In this document: in pieces, positions 1-6,754 of the stretch | Layout: each line of letters opens with the position of its first letter | Numbering within the stretch: the first letter of the stretch is position 1 | From: Flavobacteriaceae bacterium | Lineage (GTDB): Bacteria > Bacteroidota > Bacteroidia > Flavobacteriales > Flavobacteriaceae | Length of the DNA stretch: 12,908 nucleotides | NCBI GenBank assembly: GCA_030829155.1 | Contig: JAURBD010000039.1 | Location: 1 to 12,908, forward strand | Reading direction: 5' to 3' | Notes under the pieces: generated by a model | The model's database searches: none | What the model was told of the DNA's origin: nothing | The model's input: the letters and a program-made list of their open reading frames with translations, nothing else | Program-made: the position numbers and the translations under genes

Positions 1-397
1 AGTTAGGGATACTGGAACGGAGATAAATCATTAAATCGGGACCCGTAACCATGTTTTCCATCAATTCAAACAAGGATTTATAATTTTGAAAATCTCTTTG
101 AGAAAGTAAACCCATAGCATGAAGGTTAGGAGCAAAAATGTGGGCATCTTCATAGATGCTTCGATCTTGAATTACATTCTTGTTACTTTTTTGAATTTCA
201 ATAAGTTGACCAAAACGGCTGTTCAAAAAGTAGACTTGAAGGTTAAATGACCAACGTTCCATTTGATGATAAAAGTCGTCTAAATAAGGATTTTCAACCA
301 CCTCTTCAAAATGACCTTGCCATTTGTAATGTTTAGAAAGAGAGTCAGTTAAACTTGTTTTTCCAGCTCCTATATTACCGGCAATTGCTATGTGCAT
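1..397 (-). CDS. Deoxynucleoside kinase (deoxyadenosine/deoxyguanosine kinase type), 3'-truncated by window edge
   Basis: Reading the minus strand from the ATG at 397 gives 132 uninterrupted codons up to base 2, so the C-terminal part lies outside the window. The start is well fixed: an in-frame TAA lies only five codons upstream (410-412). The protein opens with a P-loop, GNIGAGKTS at residues 7-15. It continues with an acidic ENPYLDDFY stretch (35-43) and a DRS motif at 78-80 followed by IYEDAHIF. This arrangement is typical of the deoxynucleoside kinase family, which phosphorylates deoxynucleosides for salvage of dNTP precursors in the cytoplasm. Complete bacterial members are about 200-215 residues, so roughly a third is missing. 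Substrate preference cannot be read from this part. The gene diverges from the methionine operon and shares the 398-556 intergenic region with it, with no evident functional link. Confidence 0.88.
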   Translation of the reverse strand, partial: MHIAIAGNIGAGKTSLTDSLSKHYKWQGHFEEVVENPYLDDFYHQMERWSFNLQVYFLNSRFGQLIEIQKSNKNVIQDRSIYEDAHIFAPNLHAMGLLSQRDFQNYKSLFELMENMVTGPDLMIYLRSSIPN

Positions 398-556
398 AGT
401 TGAATTAACTTAAATGATAGGTTAGTTATTAACTTTTTTTCCTTTTGCAAATTAGTCGTAATTTTTGAAACATAAAAAAATTATTGCTCGATAAAAACAA
501 ATAAATAAATATTTTCTTTTTTTTTAAAAAATTTAATTTTAATTTTACACAATAAT
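398..556. other. AT-rich divergent intergenic region, probably holding promoters for both directions
   Basis: This stretch separates the kinase gene (leftward) from the metK leader (rightward) and is very rich in A and T runs. I see no open frame or RNA gene in it. Bacteroidota promoters use a -7 element of the form TAnnTTTG with a TTG-like -33 element. On the plus strand, TAATTTTA at 534-541 and again at 540-547 differs from the -7 consensus only in the last base and would start transcription just before the riboswitch at 557. No convincing -33 element accompanies either copy. On the minus strand CTAATTTG (near 448-455) is a similarly imperfect candidate. These are weak guesses in a low-complexity background. 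Confidence 0.3.
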
Positions 557-608
557 TGAGGAAGGATTTGACTGATTGCAAACCTCACAAAAAAAATGCT
601 AAACCAGT
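557..608 (+). promoter_or_regulatory. SAM-II riboswitch aptamer upstream of metK
   Basis: The segment has the order and conserved bases of the SAM-II class, a short H-type pseudoknot that binds S-adenosylmethionine. P1 is TGAGG (557-561) pairing with CCTCA (583-587). The loop carries GATTT (565-569) and TTGCAA (576-581), and the 3' part carries GCTAAA (598-603). These are the positions that form the ligand pocket and base triples in the known SAM-II structure. The P2 pseudoknot is ACTG (571-574) with CAGT (605-608), four Watson-Crick pairs at the place where the reference aptamer pairs. ATTT (566-569) can additionally face AAAT (594-597), as in the reference. The location directly before metK and a full methionine operon agrees. 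The match is from memory of the family, not from a covariance-model search. SAM-V is the closest alternative because it shares this core. Confidence 0.85.
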
Positions 609-652
609 GTTGCTTTCAACAGTGAAGTAATCTTCAAATCCTTCCCGAAAGC
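560..652 (+). promoter_or_regulatory. Probable expression platform: 12-bp anti-aptamer stem and start-proximal hairpin
   Basis: GGAAGGATTTGA at 560-571 is perfectly complementary to TCAAATCCTTCC at 634-645. The 5' strand of this stem uses up half of P1 and part of the ligand-binding loop and P2, so aptamer and stem exclude each other. When the 3' strand is free, two other pairings become possible: TGAAG (623-627) with CTTCA (632-636), and GCTTTC (612-617) with GAAAGC (647-652). The latter closes a hairpin ending 7 nt before the metK ATG. No U-run follows any of these hairpins, so transcription termination is unlikely. I infer translational control: without SAM the long stem forms and leaves 646-659 open, while with SAM the aptamer forms and the start-proximal hairpin hinders initiation. 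The pairings are visible; the switching direction is inference. Confidence 0.6.
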
Positions 653-659
653 AAAAAAA

Positions 660-1919
660 ATGTCATATTTATTTACTTCAGAATCAGTAAGCGAAGGTCA
701 TCCAGATAAAGTAGCTGACCAAATCAGCGATGCATTGATTGATAACTTTCTTGCCTTTGACCCCGAAAGCAAAGTTGCTTGTGAAACCCTTGTTACAACT
801 GGTCAAGCAGTGTTGGCGGGGGAAGTTAAGAGCAATACTTATCTTGATGTGCAAAAGATTGCACGAGATACAATTAATAAAATTGGATATACAAAAGGAG
901 AATACCAGTTTAGCGGAGATTCTTGTGGTGTTATTTCTTTAATACACGAACAATCTCAAGAAATCAATCAAGGTGTCGATCGGGATGATAAAAAAAACCA
1001 AGGGGCAGGAGATCAAGGAATCATGTTTGGTTATGCTTCAAATGAAACGGATAACTACATGCCATTGGCACTTGATTTGTCTCATAAATTACTTATTGAA
1101 CTTGCTGCTTTGAGAAGAGAAGATGATGAAATAAAATATTTACGTCCAGACGCTAAATCGCAAGTGACTTTAGAATACGATGACAACGGAATACCCATTC
1201 GAATAGACACCATAGTTATATCAACTCAACACGATCCCTTTGATGAAGATGACAGTGTAATGCTCTCAAAAATTAAAAGTGATCTTGTATCGATCTTAAT
1301 TCCAAGAGTTAAAGCTCAATTACCCGAGCGGATTCAATTTCTTTTTAATGATCAAATAACGTATCATATCAATCCAACTGGGAAATTTGTTATTGGAGGG
1401 CCACATGGAGATACAGGATTAACGGGGCGAAAAATAATAGTTGACACCTATGGTGGTAAAGGTGGTCATGGAGGAGGAGCGTTTAGTGGAAAAGATCCAA
1501 GCAAAGTTGATCGAAGTGCTGCTTACGCCTCTAGGCACATTGCTAAAAACCTTGTTGCAGCTGGTGTTTCAGATGAAATATTAGTTCAGCTTAGTTATGC
1601 AATTGGTGTATCTCATCCCACATCTATTGCGGTCAACACCTACGGGAAAGCCAAAGTTAATTTAACTGATGGTGAAATTGCCTCCAGAATAAGCTCTCTT
1701 TTTGATTTAACACCTTATGGGATCGAACAACGGCTAAAGCTTCGTTCCCCAATATATTTAGAAACGGCAACCTACGGACATATGGGTCGCCAACCCAAAA
1801 AAATCATTAAATTTTTTGAATCCCCTTACAAGGGTAAAATCTCTCAAGAGGTCGAATTATTTACTTGGGAAAAACTTGATTACGTAGAACAAATAAAAAC
1901 TAAATTTAATATATCTTAA
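660..1919 (+). CDS. metK: S-adenosylmethionine synthetase (methionine adenosyltransferase)
   Basis: The 419-residue product makes S-adenosylmethionine from methionine and ATP, releasing phosphate and pyrophosphate, in the cytoplasm, normally as a tetramer. The three-domain MetK signature is complete. GHPDK is at 13-17 near the N-terminus, GAGDQG at 115-120 is one conserved signature, GGPHGDTGLTGRK occupies 246-258, and the phosphate-binding GGGAFSGKDPSKVDRSAAY occupies 271-289. Length is as expected for Bacteroidota members, somewhat longer than the E. coli enzyme. The ATG at 660 gives the standard N-terminus MSYLFTSESVSEGHPDK and is preceded by a run of A instead of a Shine-Dalgarno site. 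It is the first gene after the SAM-II leader, so its product feeds back on its own expression. Its TAA overlaps the metY ATG by one base (TAATG), which suggests coupled translation. Confidence 0.98.
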   Translation: MSYLFTSESVSEGHPDKVADQISDALIDNFLAFDPESKVACETLVTTGQAVLAGEVKSNTYLDVQKIARDTINKIGYTKGEYQFSGDSCGVISLIHEQSQEINQGVDRDDKKNQGAGDQGIMFGYASNETDNYMPLALDLSHKLLIELAALRREDDEIKYLRPDAKSQVTLEYDDNGIPIRIDTIVISTQHDPFDEDDSVMLSKIKSDLVSILIPRVKAQLPERIQFLFNDQITYHINPTGKFVIGGPHGDTGLTGRKIIVDTYGGKGGHGGGAFSGKDPSKVDRSAAYASRHIAKNLVAAGVSDEILVQLSYAIGVSHPTSIAVNTYGKAKVNLTDGEIASRISSLFDLTPYGIEQRLKLRSPIYLETATYGHMGRQPKKIIKFFESPYKGKISQEVELFTWEKLDYVEQIKTKFNIS

Positions 1920-3184
1920 TGGAAAACGTAGATTTCAAAACAAAGTCTTTACACTCAGGACACAACACCAAAAGCACAGAAGGAACCAGAGCGGTACCAA
2001 TTTATCAATCAACAGCTTATGTTTTTAATGACTCAGAGCATGCAGCAAATTTATTTTCTCTAGCTGAACCAGGATATATTTACACCCGTTTGAACAATCC
2101 TACAAATGATGTTTTAGAACAACGTTTAGCTGCTCTTGAGGGAGGGATAGCAGCAGTATCCACAGCTTCTGGAACATCAGCAATCGCAACTGCTTTAATG
2201 GTTTTGTTAAAATCAGGAGATCATATTGTAGCTTCAAATAGTTTATACGGAGGAACTTATAACTTACTCAATGTTACTCTTCCTCGTTTGGGAATAACAA
2301 CCACTTTCGTAGATCCAAGTAATCCTTCAAATTTTGAAGCTGCAGTTCAAGAAAATACACGTGCATTCTTTGTTGAATCATTAGGAAACCCAAAGTTGGA
2401 TGTATTAGACTTAAAAGCAATAGCATCTTTTTCAAAGAAAGTAAAAGTGCCTTTTATTGTTGATAATACCGTAGCAACTCCAGCCTTATTGAATCCAATA
2501 GAGCATGGAGCAAACATTGTAATTCATTCATTGACCAAATACATCAATGGAAATGGAACCTCACTCGGTGGAATTATTGTTGATGCAGGAACCTTTGATT
2601 ACGGGAATGGATTATTCCCTGAATTCACAGAGCCTTCTGCTGGATATCACGGTTTAGTATATCATGAAGCTTTAGGACCAGCAGCTTTTATCGCAAAAGT
2701 TCGAATTGAGGGTCTTCGTGATTTTGGTGCTGCTTTGAGCCCTTTCAATAGTTTTCAAATAATTCAGGGATTAGAAACACTTTCTGTTCGAATGAAACAA
2801 CATTCAGAAAATGCTTTAACACTTGCACAATGGTTAGGAAATCAAGAGCAAGTTTCTTGGGTAAATTATCCAGGTTTATCTTCCAATAAATACAATGATC
2901 TAGCAAAAAAATATCTTTCTAAAGGACAGAGTGGTATAGTAACATTTGGATTAAAAGGAGGTTTTGATGCAGCTAAAAAAGCTACAGACAAAACAAAAAT
3001 TTTCTCCTTACTTGCTAATATTGGAGATACAAAATCCTTAATAATTCATCCAGCAAGTACTACACATCAGCAATTGGATTATAAAGCTCAGGAAACTACA
3101 GGTGTAACACAAGATTTAATCCGTCTATCTGTAGGTTTAGAAGATATTGAAGATTTAAAAAATGATTTAAAACAAGCTTTTTAG
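1919..3184 (+). CDS. metY: O-acetylhomoserine sulfhydrylase (O-acetylhomoserine aminocarboxypropyltransferase)
   Basis: This is a 421-residue member of the Cys/Met metabolism PLP-dependent enzymes. It most likely converts O-acetylhomoserine plus sulfide to homocysteine and acetate. Visible family features are YTRLNNPT at 55-62 (the YxRxxNPT cofactor-phosphate motif from the neighbouring subunit), SNSLYGGTY at 106-114 with the tyrosine that stacks on PLP, VDNT at 181-184 with the aspartate that holds the pyridine nitrogen, and SLTK at 204-207 with K207 as the Schiff-base lysine. A long segment after the lysine (about 220-275, including FPEFTEPSAGYHG) separates MetY from the shorter cystathionine synthases and lyases and supports this call. 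The gene starts inside the metK stop codon and ends 9 nt before the metX-like gene. A cystathionine gamma-synthase-like side activity cannot be excluded. Confidence 0.93.
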   Translation: MENVDFKTKSLHSGHNTKSTEGTRAVPIYQSTAYVFNDSEHAANLFSLAEPGYIYTRLNNPTNDVLEQRLAALEGGIAAVSTASGTSAIATALMVLLKSGDHIVASNSLYGGTYNLLNVTLPRLGITTTFVDPSNPSNFEAAVQENTRAFFVESLGNPKLDVLDLKAIASFSKKVKVPFIVDNTVATPALLNPIEHGANIVIHSLTKYINGNGTSLGGIIVDAGTFDYGNGLFPEFTEPSAGYHGLVYHEALGPAAFIAKVRIEGLRDFGAALSPFNSFQIIQGLETLSVRMKQHSENALTLAQWLGNQEQVSWVNYPGLSSNKYNDLAKKYLSKGQSGIVTFGLKGGFDAAKKATDKTKIFSLLANIGDTKSLIIHPASTTHQQLDYKAQETTGVTQDLIRLSVGLEDIEDLKNDLKQAF

Positions 3185-3193
3185 AGAACTAAA

Positions 3194-4144
3194 ATGAGCA
3201 TCAAAACCCTGAATAACGAAATTCAACATCTTGTCTTAAAGGATGGAACAAAACTAAGTTTCCAGTTTTTTGGACAAGATTATCTTACGACCCCTGTTAT
3301 TTTAGTTAATCATCCATTAACTGGAGACTCTAGAGTTACTGGGGAATTTGGTTGGTGGAAAAACCTGATTGGAAAGGGAAAAACCATAGATACAGAAAAA
3401 TATGCAGTAATTGCCTTTAACATTCCAGGAAATGGCTTTGATGGGGTTATGATTGAGGATTATGAATCTTGGAATTCAGGAAATATCGCACGCTATTTTT
3501 ATGAAGGGTTGACACAATTGGGAATTAAAGACCTTTATGCAGTTATCGGAGGTTCTATTGGTGCAGGTATTGCATGGGAAATGGCATCAATTTATCCAAA
3601 GTTAATCAAGCATCTCATTCCTGTTGGGGGGGATTGGAAGTCTACCGATTGGATGATTGCCAATACGTTTTTACAAAAACAAATTTTATCAACCCATAAA
3701 AATCCCCTCGAAATTGCTCGAATGCAAGCAATGTTGTGTTATCGAACTCCAAAGTCTTTTAAACTCAGATTCAATCGTTCAATTAATGAAAAAAATCAAA
3801 TTTTTAATGTAGAATCTTGGTTGAATCATCATGCAAAAAAACTCACAGATCGTTTCGAGTTGCAAGCCTACAAAACAATGAATCATCTTTTAGGTTCAAT
3901 TGATATTACTCGAAATGGGCAATCTTTTGAAGAATTGATTCAAATCATAGAATCTGAAATTCACATTTTTTCTATTGACAGTGATCTCTTTTTTCCTTTG
4001 GAAGAAGACCAAGAGACGGTATCCAGAGCATCAGCCGTTGGAGTAAAGATTAACCATCAAATTATTTCTTCTGATTTTGGACATGACGCTTTTTTGATGG
4101 AACCAGATAAAATAGTTCCACTATTATACCCAATATTTAATTAA
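3194..4144 (+). CDS. metX: MetX-like alpha/beta-hydrolase, probable homoserine O-acetyltransferase, short form
   Basis: The 316-residue product is an alpha/beta-hydrolase-fold protein and probably transfers an acetyl group from acetyl-CoA to homoserine. The N-terminal region HPLTGDSRV (40-48), followed by WWKNLIGKGKTIDTEKY, is the MetX pattern. The nucleophile elbow is GGSIGAG (119-125) with S121. SDLFFP (263-268) supplies D264 and GHDAFLME (296-303) supplies H297, which completes the triad in the MetX style. Two points depart from classical MetX. The protein is clearly shorter than the usual 350-380 residues, and the segment after the IPGNG at 77-81 lacks the conserved GSxGP stretch. The substrate assignment therefore rests on the other motifs and on the position between metY and the MetZ-like gene. 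A hydrolase of another acyl compound is the main alternative. The ATG lies 9 nt after the metY stop. Confidence 0.75.
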   Translation: MSIKTLNNEIQHLVLKDGTKLSFQFFGQDYLTTPVILVNHPLTGDSRVTGEFGWWKNLIGKGKTIDTEKYAVIAFNIPGNGFDGVMIEDYESWNSGNIARYFYEGLTQLGIKDLYAVIGGSIGAGIAWEMASIYPKLIKHLIPVGGDWKSTDWMIANTFLQKQILSTHKNPLEIARMQAMLCYRTPKSFKLRFNRSINEKNQIFNVESWLNHHAKKLTDRFELQAYKTMNHLLGSIDITRNGQSFEELIQIIESEIHIFSIDSDLFFPLEEDQETVSRASAVGVKINHQIISSDFGHDAFLMEPDKIVPLLYPIFN

Positions 4145-4155
4145 AATACTTGAGA

Positions 4156-4584
4156 ATGAAAATAACCTTAGATCGAATTAACAAAGATTATCTCTTCCAA
4201 GCAACCAGCTCAAACGATTTAAAAGTTTTAATGGATAATAAGTCCAAAAAAGAAGGGAAATTCGAAGGAATTAGTCCAATGGAAGTTTTACTTATGGGAG
4301 TAGCAGGATGCAGCAGTATTGATGTAATTGCCATTCTAAATAAGCAGCGTATTAATCCAGCTACCTTAAAAATGGAAGTTGAGGGAATTCGAGATGCAAA
4401 TGAGGTTCCAGCTCCATTTAAAGGAATTAACGTAACTCTTTACTTAGAAGGAGATGATATTTCACCAGAAAAGGCGAAGCGGGCAGCTAAGCTTTCTTTT
4501 GATAAATATTGCTCAGTTTCAAAATCACTTGATCCTGACATTATTATCAATCAAATTATTGTTGTTAACGGGACCAAGGTATGA
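4156..4584 (+). CDS. OsmC family protein
   Basis: From the ATG at 4156 the gene encodes 142 residues. An in-frame TTG two codons earlier (4150) is a less likely start in this group. The protein has the OsmC/Ohr fold signature: SPMEVLLMGVAGCSSID at 40-56 with C52, and LSFDKYCSVSKSL at 113-125 with C119. These are the two conserved cysteines that in characterised relatives form a peroxidatic disulfide pair reducing organic hydroperoxides. This subfamily, with KYCSV, resembles the YhfA/OsmC group of less certain function. No signal peptide is visible, so it is cytoplasmic. It starts 11 nt after the metX-like stop and its TGA overlaps the next ATG by 4 nt (ATGA), so it is a translationally integrated operon member. 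A role in handling sulfide, persulfide or thiol oxidation is a guess from context. Confidence 0.9.
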   Translation: MKITLDRINKDYLFQATSSNDLKVLMDNKSKKEGKFEGISPMEVLLMGVAGCSSIDVIAILNKQRINPATLKMEVEGIRDANEVPAPFKGINVTLYLEGDDISPEKAKRAAKLSFDKYCSVSKSLDPDIIINQIIVVNGTKV

Positions 4585-5753
4585 GAAAGAAAATTGAGAC
4601 CAATGCAATTCGAACACAAATGGAGCGATCTCAGTATTTGGAGCACTCTACACCTTTGCATTTGACCTCAAGTTTTGTGTTTGAAGATGCAGAGGATATG
4701 AGGGCCTCTTTTGCGGAAGAGAAAGAGCGAAATATCTACAGTCGTTTCACAAACCCCAATACTTCAGAATTTGTTCAGAAAGTAGTGCATATGGAAGGAG
4801 CAGAAGATGGAGTTTCTTTTGCAACTGGAATGGGAGCTATTTTTGGAACCTTTGCAGTCCTTCTTGAATCTGGAGATCATGTTGTATCTGCTCGTTCGAT
4901 ATTTGGTTCCACACACACATTGTTTACTAAGTATTTACCTAAATGGAATATTCAAACCTCATATTTTAAAGTAGAGGAACTTGATTCAATTGAAGGGATG
5001 ATTCAATCCAATACAAAAATTCTTTATGCGGAAACTCCAACAAACCCTGGAATAGATATTCTTGATTTAGAAATGTTAGGGAAACTCGCTAAAAAGCACA
5101 ATTTAATCTTGATAATTGATAATTGTTTTGCAACTCCATACTTACAACAACCCATTAAATACGGTGCTGATTTGGTAATTCATTCCGCTACAAAATTAAT
5201 TGATGGACAAGGAAGGGTTCTCGGTGGCATAACAGTCGGCAATTCAAAATTAATTCATGAAATCTATCTTTTTGCCAGAAACTCAGGTTCAGCTCTTTCG
5301 CCTTTTAATGCTTGGATTTTATCTAAGAGTATGGAGACCCTTGTTGTTCGAGTAGATCGACATTGTCAAACGGCACTAACTATAGCTAATTTTCTTGAAG
5401 GTCATTCCAAAATCAATTGGGTAAAGTATCCGTTTTTAAAATCGCATCCTCAATACAAATTAGCCAAAAAACAAATGAATCAAGGAGGAAGTGTTATCGC
5501 TTTTGAAGTAAAGGGAGGACTTGAAACAGGACAAAATTTTCTAAATGCTTTAGAAATGCTTTCACTTTCTTCTAATTTGGGAGACTCAAGAAGTATAATT
5601 ACGCATCCAGCTTCAACAACTCATAGTAAACTTTCCGAAGCGGATCGACTAGAAGTTGGAATTACAGACGGAATGATTCGTCTATCTGTAGGTTTAGAAC
5701 ACAGTGAGGATATTAAGAATGATTTAAAAAAAGCACTAGACACCATAAAATGA
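4581..5753 (+). CDS. metZ: Cys/Met metabolism PLP enzyme, MetZ/MetB-like (O-acylhomoserine sulfhydrylase or cystathionine gamma-synthase)
   Basis: This 390-residue enzyme belongs to the same PLP superfamily as MetY but to the shorter branch. YSRFTNPNT (53-61), IDNCFATP (179-186) and SATKLIDGQGR (202-212), with K205 as the PLP lysine, are visible. The DGQGRVLGG stretch after the lysine and SGSALSPFNAWILSKSMETL (235-254) most resemble O-succinylhomoserine sulfhydrylase MetZ. Cystathionine gamma-synthase and lyase sequences are close relatives, so the sulfur donor (sulfide or cysteine) is open. In this operon the acyl donor is more likely O-acetylhomoserine, because the acyltransferase is MetX-like. 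It overlaps both neighbours by 4 nt (ATGA). Its C-terminal RLSVGLE and surrounding residues closely match the end of MetY, including identical codons over 21 nt. The superfamily call is firm; the exact reaction is not. Confidence 0.85.
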   Translation: MRKKIETNAIRTQMERSQYLEHSTPLHLTSSFVFEDAEDMRASFAEEKERNIYSRFTNPNTSEFVQKVVHMEGAEDGVSFATGMGAIFGTFAVLLESGDHVVSARSIFGSTHTLFTKYLPKWNIQTSYFKVEELDSIEGMIQSNTKILYAETPTNPGIDILDLEMLGKLAKKHNLILIIDNCFATPYLQQPIKYGADLVIHSATKLIDGQGRVLGGITVGNSKLIHEIYLFARNSGSALSPFNAWILSKSMETLVVRVDRHCQTALTIANFLEGHSKINWVKYPFLKSHPQYKLAKKQMNQGGSVIAFEVKGGLETGQNFLNALEMLSLSSNLGDSRSIITHPASTTHSKLSEADRLEVGITDGMIRLSVGLEHSEDIKNDLKKALDTIK

Positions 5754-6754
5754 CAGTAATTGAAGAAATTTTATTGAAGAAGATATTAGTGCTGGATGGT
5801 GCTATGGGAACTATGCTCCAGGATTACAAGTTTTCGGAAGAAGACTTTAGGGGAGATCGGTTTGTTAATCACCCCTGTTCATTAAAAGGCAATAATGATT
5901 TATTGTCCTTGACCCAACCAGAGGCTATTAAAACAGTGCATAGAAAGTATTTTGAAGTTGGAGCTGACATTGTTGAGACAAATACATTTTCTTCAACTTC
6001 AATTGGAATGGGAGATTATCAAATGGAGCCTTGGGTGTATGAAATGAATTTTGAATCTGCCAAGCTTGCACGACAAGTTGCTGATGAGTTTACTAAAAAA
6101 AATCCAGATAAACCTAGGTTTGTTGCCGGTTCTATAGGACCAACAAATCGAACTGCAAGTATGTCGCCTGATGTAAATGATCCAGGCTATCGGGCTGTAA
6201 CTTTTGACGAACTGCTTGTTTCATATACTGAGCAAGTTAAAGGGCTGATCGATGGCGGATCGGACGTCTTGCTGGTAGAAACTATTTTTGATACGCTCAA
6301 TGCAAAAGCAGCTCTTTTTGCAATTGATGCTTTAAAAGAAAAAAACAATTGGAATGTTCCAGTTATGGTAAGCGGAACAATAACAGATGCGAGTGGACGA
6401 ACACTTTCGGGTCAAACAGTAGAAGCTTTTGTGGTTTCAGTTTCTCACATTCCCTTATTGAGTATTGGATTTAATTGTGCTCTAGGAGCCGATCAATTAC
6501 TTCCCTATCTCAGAAGATTATCTCAGATAACAGAAATTAATACTTCTGCTCACCCTAATGCAGGCTTACCCAATGCCTTCGGTTCTTATGATCAATCACC
6601 AAAAGAAATGGGTGATTTGATCGAAAAGTATTTAGAAGAAAATCTAGTCAACATCGTTGGGGGTTGTTGCGGTTCAACTCCCGACCATATAGCCCAAATC
6701 GCAAGAGTAGTTCGTAATTATAAACCTCGAAAAACAGAATTAAAGATTCTATGA
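5750..6754 (+). CDS. Homocysteine S-methyltransferase domain protein: N-terminal subunit of a split B12-dependent methionine synthase
   Basis: The 334-residue protein corresponds to the homocysteine-binding module that opens fused MetH. It begins with ILVLDGAMGTMLQ (12-24), the standard MetH N-terminus, and continues with ADIVETNTFSST (72-83) and AGSIGPTNRTAS (126-137). The three zinc-binding cysteines that activate homocysteine are present: C243 in FNCALG, and C306 and C307 in GGCCGSTPDH (304-313). It ends in a short KPRKTEL tail, where the fused enzyme would have its linker to the folate domain. Its TGA overlaps the ATG of the following gene by 4 nt (ATGA), so the two chains are probably made together and act as one enzyme. 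A stand-alone enzyme using S-methylmethionine (MmuM-like) is possible on the family alone, but the adjacent MetH remainder makes that unlikely. Confidence 0.93.
   Translation: MTVIEEILLKKILVLDGAMGTMLQDYKFSEEDFRGDRFVNHPCSLKGNNDLLSLTQPEAIKTVHRKYFEVGADIVETNTFSSTSIGMGDYQMEPWVYEMNFESAKLARQVADEFTKKNPDKPRFVAGSIGPTNRTASMSPDVNDPGYRAVTFDELLVSYTEQVKGLIDGGSDVLLVETIFDTLNAKAALFAIDALKEKNNWNVPVMVSGTITDASGRTLSGQTVEAFVVSVSHIPLLSIGFNCALGADQLLPYLRRLSQITEINTSAHPNAGLPNAFGSYDQSPKEMGDLIEKYLEENLVNIVGGCCGSTPDHIAQIARVVRNYKPRKTELKIL

Noticed and set aside
557..652. SAM-I (S-box) riboswitch in the metK leader
   Set aside because: The four-helix junction and the conserved GAGGGA and GCAACC core of SAM-I are missing. The bases and pseudoknot fit SAM-II.
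4150..4155. TTG at 4150 as start of the OsmC gene
   Set aside because: An ATG two codons later gives the usual short OsmC N-terminus, and TTG starts are uncommon in this group.
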